A model generated the notes under the pieces. That model saw only the letters and a program-made list of their open reading frames with translations. It was not told the origin of the DNA and ran no database searches. The translations under genes were made by a program, and so were the position numbers. Shown here piece by piece: positions 1 through 6,017 of a DNA stretch of 29,424 nt. Within the stretch, counting starts at the first letter, position 1; every line of letters begins with the position of its first letter. Source of the stretch: Flavicella sp042091695 (lineage in GTDB: Bacteria > Bacteroidota > Bacteroidia > Flavobacteriales > Flavobacteriaceae); the NCBI GenBank assembly GCA_042091695.1, contig JBELHA010000038.1, positions 1 through 29,424 on the forward strand. Reading direction: 5' to 3'.

Positions 1-220
1 GGGAGCGGACTTTGAGTAGTGTTTAGCCTTGATTGTGTTTCAAAATATACCAATCAGTTTTTTTGTGAAATACTGTGCTTCTTATGCATTCTAAATTATT
101 TTTTTAGGGGTAGTTTTATCTCTTAGTTTTTGGTGATTTCAAATAATAATACTAATTTAAGTAAGATGAAATATCGAATATTGTTCAGGGAATATTCAGA
201 TCAATTCAAACGCTAGTACG

Positions 221-241
221 TCTCAAGTGTTTTACTTGAGA
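221..241 (+). terminator. Hairpin followed by T-rich stretch upstream of the 75-aa gene
   Basis: An 8-bp perfect stem (TCTCAAGT at 221-228, ACTTGAGA at 234-241) with a 5-nt loop is followed by TTTTAACCTTTTTT. The shape fits a rho-independent terminator, but no gene can be seen between 1 and 220 for it to end. It could terminate a transcript that enters from the left or a small RNA, or it could be a leader structure of the gene at 279. The structure is seen in the sequence; the role is open. Confidence 0.4.
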
Positions 242-278
242 TTTTAACCTTTTTTAATAAAAACTAAATTTTAAATCT

Positions 279-506
279 ATGAGAAAATTTTATTTCGAAA
301 ACGAACAATGGGAACTAGAATCATTTCCAAATGGAAGTTATAGCTTGTCAATCGATGGAGAAAACCAAATGGTACTGCCAAATATGAGGCGTTATATTCA
401 TGGTAAACAATTGAATATACCTCTTGAGACTCCTAACGGGACCCCTTACAATACAAGAACTATGGCACAAAAAGTGTTGGAAACTATAGATGAAAATCAA
501 TGGTAG
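279..506 (+). CDS. Small hypothetical protein, 75 aa
   Basis: I do not recognise this protein. It is a short soluble polypeptide rich in Asn, Glu and Tyr, with no signal peptide, membrane segment or Cys. The start is ATG, preceded by an A/T-rich leader (AAAAACTAAATTTTAAATCT) typical of Bacteroidota translation starts. It stands alone: a hairpin lies about 40 nt upstream, and a strong bidirectional terminator follows, shared with the convergent fucosidase gene. The A-rich leader, the isolated frame and the terminator just after the stop support a real gene. Function unknown. Confidence 0.6.
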   Translation: MRKFYFENEQWELESFPNGSYSLSIDGENQMVLPNMRRYIHGKQLNIPLETPNGTPYNTRTMAQKVLETIDENQW

Positions 507-561
507 TAAACTTTTTGTAGGTTTTTCTAGTAATAAATTGACTCCTGAAGATCAATAAAAT

Positions 562-583
562 AGCCTCTTCATTTGAAGAGGCT
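562..583. terminator. Bidirectional rho-independent terminator
   Basis: A 9-bp perfect stem (AGCCTCTTC at 562-570, GAAGAGGCT at 575-583) has a 4-nt loop. TTGTTTG follows on the plus strand, and on the minus strand the stem is followed by ATTTTATTG. It lies between the converging genes at 279-506 (+) and 604-2175 (-), so it can serve both. Confidence 0.75.
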
Positions 584-603
584 TTGTTTGTTATAAATGT
601 TTC

Positions 604-2175
604 TTATTTAAGTTGTTTATGACTTGGAATTTTTCCATCAAACACCAATTCTATTGGGTATGCGTGTTCGTAGTCTGGTTTCTTAGGAAGGTAGATTACA
701 AGTCCCTTTTCAGTTTGTTTCCATTTCAATTTTTGGCGACTCCCCAGGAGCTTCAAGGAGGTTAAATTTTTCAAATCCACTCCTGCCAAAGATTTGATGA
801 CGAGTTTTTCTTCTGGCCAGTCCAATGCTATTGCATATAAAGTATTGTTGGCTTTGTTGCGCGTAAAACGAATGTCTTGTGCGGTATATCCTATACCATT
901 GATGTCATGTTTTACTGCCTTTCCATCATAGGCTAACTTTTTTGAGATGGCAGGACCTTCTCCGAAAATCTCCCATGGACGTGTTGCATAGATGGCAGGA
1001 CCACAGCTTTGCAACCATCCTCCTAATTCTTTGATCAGTGTTTTTTGTTCTTTGGGGAAAGAGCCGTCTGCTTTGGGAGCAAAAGACAACATGAGTACCC
1101 CTCTTTTACTGACAATATCAATCAATTCATCGACAATGCGGTTGGTGGGTTTGATTTGCAAGTTGGGTACATAGCCCCAAGTATGTCCGTCATAGACACA
1201 ATCGTCAGTCTGCCATACCATATCAGCAATTTCGGTCATACGACCTCTTTCGATATCTTTTACAGCAGATCCCTCCGGATAGAGGGTGCTCTTGTAATTC
1301 AACACCACTTCTGGAGCTCCCATTTTTCCTCCCCATACCACACCCTGGTTGTAGTAATGAGCACCAAATGTTTTGCGTCCTTGTTCGAATCCAGGTTTTT
1401 TAAATCCCCAATCAAAATAGTAGAGGTCGGGTTGGTACAGGTCACATAATTCGATGGTTCTTGCAAGCCAACGATCGATATCGCGTTTGCTTGCTATGGC
1501 TTTCTTTCCCTCAAAATTTGGGTTTCCGTATAAGTCTTGATAAGCTGTATCTTTGGCGTCGTATCCATTTTTGTGATTGTGTTCAAAGAATTGAAAGTTC
1601 CAAGCCGAGTGATTGGATACCCCGAAATGCAGTCCACGTTTTCTGACAGCACTAGCTATTTCTCCTACAAGATCTCTTTTAGGGCCCATGTTTACAGAGT
1701 TCCACTTAGAGAGTTTGGTGTCCCACATACAAAAAGCATCGTGGTGAGTTGCCATCATGGTAAAGAATTTGGCACCTCCTTCTACACAAAGGTCTGCCCA
1801 GGTTGTTGCATTGAATTTCTCCGCTTTGAACATGGGGATAAAATCCTTGTAGCCAAACTCTGATGGATTACCATAGGTTTTTAAATGGTGTTGGTGGTGT
1901 TTGAAACCTCTATTTTTTTTGCCGGATTGTCCATCTTTGCTATACATCCAGCGTCCGTACCACTCTGAAGCGTGGTCACCGGCAAATGCTGGAATAGAAT
2001 ATACTCCCCAGTGTACCCAAAAACCCAATTTGGCATCTTCATACCATTCAGGAGCGGTGTAATTTTGTAAAGATTCCCAATTAGCTTGGTATTTTTTTTG
2101 GGGTTTATTTTCACTTTCTTGGCCCATTGCAAGTGCTACGATACTGCATAGTAAGAAGGTCAAACGGTATTTCAT
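604..2175 (-). CDS. Secreted alpha-L-fucosidase, glycoside hydrolase family 29
   Basis: The 523-residue protein hydrolyses terminal alpha-L-fucose from glycans by the retaining GH29 mechanism. It has a Sec signal peptide (hydrophobic core about 5-17, probably cut after G18; no lipobox) and the family landmarks in order: FWVHWG at 52-57, the paired His of THHDAF at 143-148, and the nucleophile region YYFDWGF with Asp255 as the expected nucleophile. A beta-sandwich-like tail lies after about residue 410. The length fits the family. The product should be periplasmic or exported; there is no T9SS tail. It stands alone, divergent from the WYL regulator gene, and no SusC/SusD pair is adjacent, so it is not in an obvious polysaccharide utilisation locus. 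In marine flavobacteria such enzymes act on algal or host fucosylated glycans. The substrate here is not determined. Confidence 0.9.
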   Translation of the reverse strand: MKYRLTFLLCSIVALAMGQESENKPQKKYQANWESLQNYTAPEWYEDAKLGFWVHWGVYSIPAFAGDHASEWYGRWMYSKDGQSGKKNRGFKHHQHHLKTYGNPSEFGYKDFIPMFKAEKFNATTWADLCVEGGAKFFTMMATHHDAFCMWDTKLSKWNSVNMGPKRDLVGEIASAVRKRGLHFGVSNHSAWNFQFFEHNHKNGYDAKDTAYQDLYGNPNFEGKKAIASKRDIDRWLARTIELCDLYQPDLYYFDWGFKKPGFEQGRKTFGAHYYNQGVVWGGKMGAPEVVLNYKSTLYPEGSAVKDIERGRMTEIADMVWQTDDCVYDGHTWGYVPNLQIKPTNRIVDELIDIVSKRGVLMLSFAPKADGSFPKEQKTLIKELGGWLQSCGPAIYATRPWEIFGEGPAISKKLAYDGKAVKHDINGIGYTAQDIRFTRNKANNTLYAIALDWPEEKLVIKSLAGVDLKNLTSLKLLGSRQKLKWKQTEKGLVIYLPKKPDYEHAYPIELVFDGKIPSHKQLK

Positions 2176-2366
2176 GAGCTGGTCCTTTTGATTGTAAATT
2201 GGTTTCGCTAGTAGTTTTCGAAGGTAAACATCTCTTTGTTTAGGGATGCTTTAAATTCATTTTTTTTTAGCCTTTTTTGTTTTATCCTTTAATTTTAAGC
2301 ATTTTTCCCTTTTCAATTGGCTAAAATGGAAGAAGTAGCGCTTTTAAATTTATTTATTTTTTTACA

Positions 2367-2401
2367 GAGACAGTATTTGTCTCAGTGGCGTTATATTTTT
2401 G
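2367..2401 (+). promoter_or_regulatory. Promoter with inverted-repeat operator candidate for the WYL gene
   Basis: A perfect inverted repeat GAGACA-N5-TGTCTC (2367-2383) sits about 10 nt upstream of TATTTTTG (2394-2401), which matches the Bacteroidota -7 element TAnnTTTG. The repeat would cover the -33 region, a good place for a repressor. Transcription would start near 2408, giving a leader of about 12 nt before the ATG at 2420. The sites are seen in the sequence; autoregulation by the WYL protein is inference. Confidence 0.45.
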
Positions 2402-2419
2402 TTTCAAATAAAAATTGCT

Positions 2420-3325
2420 ATGAGAAAGAATGCTTCCTTTACGATTATCCTAAAGCTGATTAAAAACAGTCGTTTTCCAGTTTCCAAAAAAGCGATCAAA
2501 GCCGCTTTATTGGATCAGGAAATCGATGTTAGCAAAAGAAGCATCGATCGCTATTTGCAGGAGTTAGCACAGAAGTTTTTGGTACAGCGAAACGAAGACA
2601 GTACTTATTCTATGAACGAATTGGTGGATGAGGATGAGTACGCCTTATTTCTCAATTTTTTAGATGTTTCCGAAATATCAACCTTGGCGATGGATACAAT
2701 ATCCTCAAGGGTTGCTCTAAAAGAACATATCCTTCCCGAATACCATCAAAATTTCAAAGGAGTAGAATGGCTAACGTCTATTTTTAAGGGGATTACCCAT
2801 AACAAGCAACTGATTTTTGAGTATGCGACTGCTTTTGGAAGTCCTAAAAAGCGCAAAGTAGCACCTTGCTTGGTCAAGCAATATCAAAATCGTTGGTATT
2901 TGGTAGCAGTTGATTTAGAAGATGAAAATACCTTAAAGACTTTTGGTTTGGATCGGATTTCACAATTATATGTACAGGGAACAATTAAGGTAGTAGTAGC
3001 TGCTTCAGAAGCTGCCGCGATCTTTAAAAATATTGTCGGTATCGATCAAAGACCTCGTGTTGCTGGAAGAGAAGGGCTGACAAATGTGCAAATCGCAGCT
3101 ACATCAATTCAAGCAGGTCTATTTGAGTCAATGCCCCTGCATAGCTCTCAAAAATTAGTTGATACACAAGGGGGTAATAAGATTTTCAGCTATGACTTGG
3201 TTGTAAATTATGAATTTGTACAACACCTTTTTATGCACATGCCTTATATAGAGGTGCTAGAGCCCAAATGGTTGCGTTCACATATTAGGGAAGAAGCCCA
3301 GAAAATTTTTCACAACCATCATTAA
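2420..3325 (+). CDS. WYL-domain helix-turn-helix transcriptional regulator
   Basis: This is a DNA-binding regulator of 301 residues. The N-terminal 60 residues form a helix-turn-helix (ISKR-type segment VSKRSIDRYLQEL near 37-49). The WYL ligand-sensing domain contains the signature NRWYLVAVD near 162-170, followed by the family's GLDRI segment and a C-terminal WCX-like extension. WYL proteins sense a ligand, in some cases a nucleic acid or nucleotide, and are common regulators of stress and defence genes. I chose the ATG at 2420. A TTG 21 nt upstream is also in frame, but it would lie next to the -7 element and upstream of the expected transcription start. The gene is divergent from the fucosidase gene. 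Its targets are unknown; the inverted repeat at 2367-2383 is a candidate site. Confidence 0.85.
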   Translation: MRKNASFTIILKLIKNSRFPVSKKAIKAALLDQEIDVSKRSIDRYLQELAQKFLVQRNEDSTYSMNELVDEDEYALFLNFLDVSEISTLAMDTISSRVALKEHILPEYHQNFKGVEWLTSIFKGITHNKQLIFEYATAFGSPKKRKVAPCLVKQYQNRWYLVAVDLEDENTLKTFGLDRISQLYVQGTIKVVVAASEAAAIFKNIVGIDQRPRVAGREGLTNVQIAATSIQAGLFESMPLHSSQKLVDTQGGNKIFSYDLVVNYEFVQHLFMHMPYIEVLEPKWLRSHIREEAQKIFHNHH

Positions 3326-3341
3326 CATATTATACAGATTA

Positions 3342-3370
3342 CTACCCCTAAGAAAATAGCCTACCCCTAA
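3342..3370 (+). promoter_or_regulatory. Tandem direct repeat CTACCCCTAA, likely regulator site
   Basis: Two identical 10-bp copies of CTACCCCTAA (3342-3351 and 3361-3370) are spaced 19 bp start to start, on one face of the helix, upstream of the small-gene pair at 3408-3702. Paired direct repeats about two turns apart are typical of regulators that bind as tandem dimers, including LytTR response regulators, one of which is encoded at 15643. The repeat is seen; the binding protein is not known. Confidence 0.4.
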
Positions 3371-3407
3371 AATTAATTTTAATACAAATCTTTAAACCCA
3401 ATATTCT

Positions 3408-3530
3408 ATGAATGAAGTAGTAAAAATTACAATCAAAGCTCTAGCTGGTCTATTTGCGCTAGGTATGGGAGCCAAACTCAGCAAAGATGCAATGGACCAG
3501 TCAAAAGAATTCAAAACCAATAAAAAATAA
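3408..3530 (+). CDS. Very small hydrophobic-helix protein, 40 aa
   Basis: This 40-codon frame runs from the ATG at 3408 to the TAA at 3530. It has an amphipathic or weakly hydrophobic N-terminal half (ITIKALAGLFALGMGAKL) and a charged C-terminal half ending in Lys residues. It begins 38 nt after the direct repeats and ends 4 nt before the ATG of the next small gene, so the two look like one operon. Small alanine/glycine-rich membrane-associated peptides of this type occur in stress regulons, but I recognise no family. Evidence is the leader context and tight spacing, not homology. Confidence 0.5.
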   Translation: MNEVVKITIKALAGLFALGMGAKLSKDAMDQSKEFKTNKK

Positions 3531-3534
3531 AACT

Positions 3535-3702
3535 ATGAAAGAGGTATTAAGCTTATTCAAAAAAACAACCGGCACAGCATCAGATAGCCTAAGAAAAATG
3601 GACTCGACATTTTCTAAATTTCCACCCTATAGAAAAGGAAGCGAAGTAGGAGGAAATCTCAGCAAGTTTATTGACAGGCTAGTCGACAAGGTGCTGAAAT
3701 GA
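3535..3702 (+). CDS. Small basic protein, 55 aa
   Basis: The protein has 55 residues, is rich in Lys/Ser/Thr and is predicted helical at both ends (MKEVLSLFKK and FIDRLVDKVLK). It has no signal peptide and no Cys. The frame is open further upstream to 3487, but the ATG at 3535 comes 4 nt after the preceding stop and carries the natural start MKEV, so I use it. It is the second gene of the pair that starts at 3408, and a strong hairpin terminator follows. Function is not recognised. Confidence 0.55.
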   Translation: MKEVLSLFKKTTGTASDSLRKMDSTFSKFPPYRKGSEVGGNLSKFIDRLVDKVLK

Positions 3703-3710
3703 TGTTTTTG

Positions 3711-3749
3711 GATCACATCACAGTACCGACTATTGTGATGTGATCATTT
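3711..3749 (+). terminator. Strong rho-independent terminator
   Basis: A 12-bp perfect stem (GATCACATCACA at 3711-3722, TGTGATGTGATC at 3734-3745) has an 11-nt loop and is followed by ATTTTAC. It lies 8 nt after the stop of the 55-residue gene and closes the small-gene operon. The short T-run makes it imperfect as a terminator, but the stem is unusually strong. Confidence 0.65.
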
Positions 3750-3787
3750 TACATATGCAATGCTGTCTAACTTAAAAAAAACTATAG

Positions 3788-4174
3788 ATGATTCCTTCAA
3801 TACAAGTTCAAAACCCCAACAACAACTCCTTGGAGAGTTCTGAGATTCCTATTGCTTACGATTGTCAGTTTGCAGCACATTCTATGGAGGGTATCTACAA
3901 AATCTACAACCTGCTCAGTCAAAAAGGTTTTGTGACCGTACCTCACTTTGCATCGGTCGAAAAATTCCTGAGAACACATAATGAGTGTATCGTCAGTTAT
4001 AAAGTAAAACTGTTTTATGACGGTTGTATTGAAACACCTCAAGCAATCACCCAGTGTTTCAATTTCAAAGGGCCTGTTCACAAGCTCACCCAATTAAAAC
4101 GAATACACTCTAATCTAAGTTTTAAAAGCACAAGGGATGCAGCTGGTCATGAAGTGTATACCTGTAGATTGTAA
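3788..4174 (+). CDS. Hypothetical protein, 128 aa
   Basis: I do not recognise this protein. It is soluble with no signal peptide and contains four Cys residues. It mixes beta-type and helical segments (for example EGIYKIYNLLSQKGFVTVPHFASVEKFL around residues 34-61). The ATG at 3788 follows a run of A residues (CTTAAAAAAAACTATAG), a typical Bacteroidota leader. It lies downstream of the terminator at 3711-3745, so it probably has its own promoter, and it converges with the GTPase gene that ends at 4225. An open frame on the other strand at 3797-4093 is a shadow. Confidence 0.6.
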   Translation: MIPSIQVQNPNNNSLESSEIPIAYDCQFAAHSMEGIYKIYNLLSQKGFVTVPHFASVEKFLRTHNECIVSYKVKLFYDGCIETPQAITQCFNFKGPVHKLTQLKRIHSNLSFKSTRDAAGHEVYTCRL

Positions 4175-4224
4175 GCCAGATGTATGCTTTCAAATGAAAT
4201 GCTATTTGTATTGTAAAAGGAGAT

Positions 4225-5226
4225 TTAGTCCTGTACTCTCTCCACAGACCAGCGGTCTCCATAACCTACTTGCCATTCTAGGGTTTCTAATTCGTCATCG
4301 GTAGCAAGACAGCGTTGCAATCTATCTTTTATGTCAAATTGGTCCATGTTTTGACCGATAAATACAATTTCAATTTTTCTATCCCCAAATGTGTAGTGCC
4401 AATCTGCTTCAAGTGTTTCTTGGTTGTCTACATATGACATGTACTGCATCCTTTCGTATTCAGGCATGCTGCTCCACCAAACCCCCGCACTTTCAATATT
4501 TAAAGANNNNNNNNNNNNNNNNNNNNNNNNNNNNNNNNNNNNNNNNNNNNNNNNNNNNNNNNNNNNNNNNNNNNNNNNNNNNNNNNNNNNNNNNNNNNNN
4601 NNNNNNTTGAGTTTTTGTATCGCTGCTCTCAACATTTTGACTTCTATCTCAGTTACCAAATCTATTTTGTTTAAGAGGATAACATTGGCAAACTCTACCT
4701 GATCTGCCAATAAGTCCGCGATGTTTCTATAGTCTCCTTCGATATCGGTAAGGTCTCTGTCCAATAGCATGTCGGTACTTCCAAAATCCTTAAAGAAATT
4801 GAAAGCATCCACTACGGTCACCATGGTGTCTATATAGCTAAAGCGAGAGAGGTCAATCCCATTTTCCTCATCAATAAATGAAAAAGTTTGAGCCACGGGT
4901 ACGGGTTCGCTAATTCCAGTGCTTTCGATCAATAGGTAGTCGAAACGATTTTCTTTGGCCAATCTTTCTACTTCTACCATCAAATCCTCTCGCAGGGTGC
5001 AGCAGATACATCCATTGCTCATTTCGACTAGTTTTTCTTCGGTACGTGACAAGGTGTTTTCACTTTTTACAAGAGCTGCATCTACGTTTACTTCACTCAT
5101 GTCATTTACGATTACAGCTACTTTTAAACCTTCTTTGTTGTGTAAAATGTGATTGAGTAAAGTCGTTTTTCCTGCTCCGAGAAAACCGCTCAATACGGTT
5201 ACCGGGAGTTTGTTTGTATGTGTCAT
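4225..5226 (-). CDS. COG0523 (CobW/ZigA-type) GTPase, probable zinc metallochaperone; internal assembly gap
   Basis: This G3E-family P-loop GTPase delivers or manages metal in the cytoplasm. Visible motifs in order: Walker A GFLGAGKT at 14-21; the metal-binding CxCC at C73-C75-C76 within NGCICCTLRE; ESTG at 101-104; NKID at 186-189 for guanine recognition; and a CobW C-terminal domain with GDR and FIGQNMDQ near the end. The placeholder at 4507-4606 splits the gene. Both sides are in one frame, but the segment joining the GTPase and C-terminal domains is too short: only 34 unknown residues stand where the family usually has about 100. The gap is therefore probably nearer 300 nt. The hisI-like gene lies 28 nt upstream on the same strand. 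COG0523 members beside paralogues of zinc enzymes are usually Zur-controlled (known for the family). Confidence 0.88.
   Translation of the reverse strand: MTHTNKLPVTVLSGFLGAGKTTLLNHILHNKEGLKVAVIVNDMSEVNVDAALVKSENTLSRTEEKLVEMSNGCICCTLREDLMVEVERLAKENRFDYLLIESTGISEPVPVAQTFSFIDEENGIDLSRFSYIDTMVTVVDAFNFFKDFGSTDMLLDRDLTDIEGDYRNIADLLADQVEFANVILLNKIDLVTEIEVKMLRAAIQKLXXXXXXXXXXXXXXXXXXXXXXXXXXXXXXXXXXSLNIESAGVWWSSMPEYERMQYMSYVDNQETLEADWHYTFGDRKIEIVFIGQNMDQFDIKDRLQRCLATDDELETLEWQVGYGDRWSVERVQD
4507..4606. other. Assembly gap (100 N) inside the COG0523 gene
   Basis: The flanks TTTAAAGA and TTGAGTTTTT share no overlap, so sequence is truly missing. Frame is kept across the 100 N, so the true length should be 1 modulo 3. 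Family length suggests about 300 nt. Confidence 0.95.
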
Positions 5227-5254
5227 GTTGTGTGCTGTATTGTATGTTTGTCAC

Positions 5255-5662
5255 CTATTTTTCCAAAAAATCTAACATCTCTTTTTCAAGATCTATCTGA
5301 CGATAAAAACATGCTTTTCGGTGTTTTCCATCTTTGTTAAACGTATGACAAACGCCATCTCCTAAAAGTGTAACTTGATATACCAATGCGTCTTGGTCAC
5401 AGTCTATGAGTATATTGTCAACTTGAAGCCAGTCTCCGGAAGTTTCTCCTTTGGTCCAAAGCTGCTTTCTCGATGTACTCCAAAAAGTAGCCCTTCTCGT
5501 CTCTAAAGTTTTAGCAAATGCCTCTTTGTTTACAGAAGCTAGCATTAGCAACTGTCCTGTTTTTGTCTCCTGAACTGCAACAGGCAACAAGCCACCTCTT
5601 TTTTCAAATTGAGGGTTCAATATGGTTCCTTCTTCCAAGGCTTTTGTGAATTCAGCGATCAT
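5255..5662 (-). CDS. hisI: Stand-alone phosphoribosyl-AMP cyclohydrolase (HisI-like) paralogue
   Basis: The 135-residue protein matches HisI, which opens the adenine ring of phosphoribosyl-AMP in histidine synthesis and needs zinc and magnesium. Visible are FWSTSRKQLWTKGETSG at 60-76, the DCDQDA motif with C88 and D87/D89/D91, and the pair C105 and C118 near the C-terminus (CHT...CFYR). In standard HisI the last two Cys lie 7 apart (CHTGxxSCFYR); here they are 13 apart because of an insertion (FNKDGKHRKA), so the metal loop is altered. No HisE (PRA-PH) domain is fused, although flavobacterial HisI is usually part of a HisIE fusion, and no other his gene is near. Together with the adjacent COG0523 gene this suggests a reserve enzyme for zinc shortage. 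The fold call is firm; the role is inference. Confidence 0.87.
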   Translation of the reverse strand: MIAEFTKALEEGTILNPQFEKRGGLLPVAVQETKTGQLLMLASVNKEAFAKTLETRRATFWSTSRKQLWTKGETSGDWLQVDNILIDCDQDALVYQVTLLGDGVCHTFNKDGKHRKACFYRQIDLEKEMLDFLEK

Positions 5663-5766
5663 ACTTATGGTTTTATGAGGTTTGTTTGCTATTTGAAGCT
5701 ATTGAAAGATTCTTTTAATCCTTGTACAGCTTCTGTTGCCTGTATTGTGTGTGCTACTTGCAACTG

Positions 5767-5795
5767 TAAAAATACAGAACCACCCTTAAATGCAA
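5767..5795 (-). promoter_or_regulatory. Probable promoter of the hisI-like/COG0523 operon
   Basis: On the minus strand TATTTTTA (5767-5774) matches TAnnTTTG at all but the last position. A TTG (5793-5795) lies 18 nt upstream as a -33 element and falls inside the palindrome. This predicts a leader of about 97 nt before the hisI-like ATG. The match is imperfect. Confidence 0.35.
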
Positions 5796-5808
5796 CAATG
5801 TTGCGTTT
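5788..5808. promoter_or_regulatory. 21-bp palindrome, candidate Zur/Fur-family operator
   Basis: AAATGCAACA-A-TGTTGCGTTT is a 21-bp inverted repeat centred on 5798, with 9 of 10 arm positions paired (only T5791/G5805 fails). The 7-1-7 core TGCAACA-A-TGTTGCG has the geometry of Fur-family boxes, the family that includes the zinc repressor Zur. It overlaps the predicted -33 region of an operon whose two products are typical of the zinc-starvation response. The repeat is directly seen; the name Zur is inference. Confidence 0.6.
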
Positions 5809-5861
5809 ACGTTTGTACAGTTTTAATTTTTAAGAAGACAGTCTTTGGCATATTGCTATTG

Positions 5862-5869
5862 TATATTTG
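5862..5869 (+). promoter_or_regulatory. -7 promoter element of the hydrolase gene
   Basis: TATATTTG is an exact match to TAnnTTTG. With a start about 7 nt downstream, and the N-run removed, the leader of the hydrolase gene is about 25 nt long (ATG at 5901 in the left copy, 6018 in the right copy). Confidence 0.45.
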
Positions 5870-5908
5870 ATTTCAAATAATGAATAACCATAAAAACAAC
5901 TATGAAAA

Positions 5909-6008
5909 NNNNNNNNNNNNNNNNNNNNNNNNNNNNNNNNNNNNNNNNNNNNNNNNNNNNNNNNNNNNNNNNNNNNNNNNNNNNNNNNNNNNNNNNNNNN
6001 NNNNNNNN
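5909..6008. other. Assembly gap (100 N), probably spurious
   Basis: The 16 nt before the run (5893-5908, AAAACAACTATGAAAA) are identical to the 16 nt after it (6009-6024). The two contigs most likely overlap here and no sequence is missing. Collapsing the repeat joins an exact -7 element, a short A-rich leader and the hydrolase start codon. Confidence 0.75.
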
Positions 6009-6017
6009 AAAACAACT

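Noticed and set aside
992..1863. Several plus-strand open frames (60-134 codons) over the fucosidase gene
   Set aside because: They lie antisense to a well-supported GH29 gene, with low-quality composition and no leader signals.
604..2175. Possible polysaccharide utilisation locus around the fucosidase
   Set aside because: No SusC/SusD pair, second glycoside hydrolase or sulfatase is present next to it in this window.
2399..2419. TTG start of the WYL gene seven codons upstream of the ATG
   Set aside because: It overlaps the predicted -7 element and would lie upstream of the transcription start.
5689..5833. Minus-strand open frame of about 45 codons upstream of the hisI-like gene, ending in a helical-looking peptide
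   Set aside because: It has no ATG, overlaps the palindrome and predicted promoter, and only a TTG could start a 24-codon piece. Coincidence is likelier than a leader peptide.
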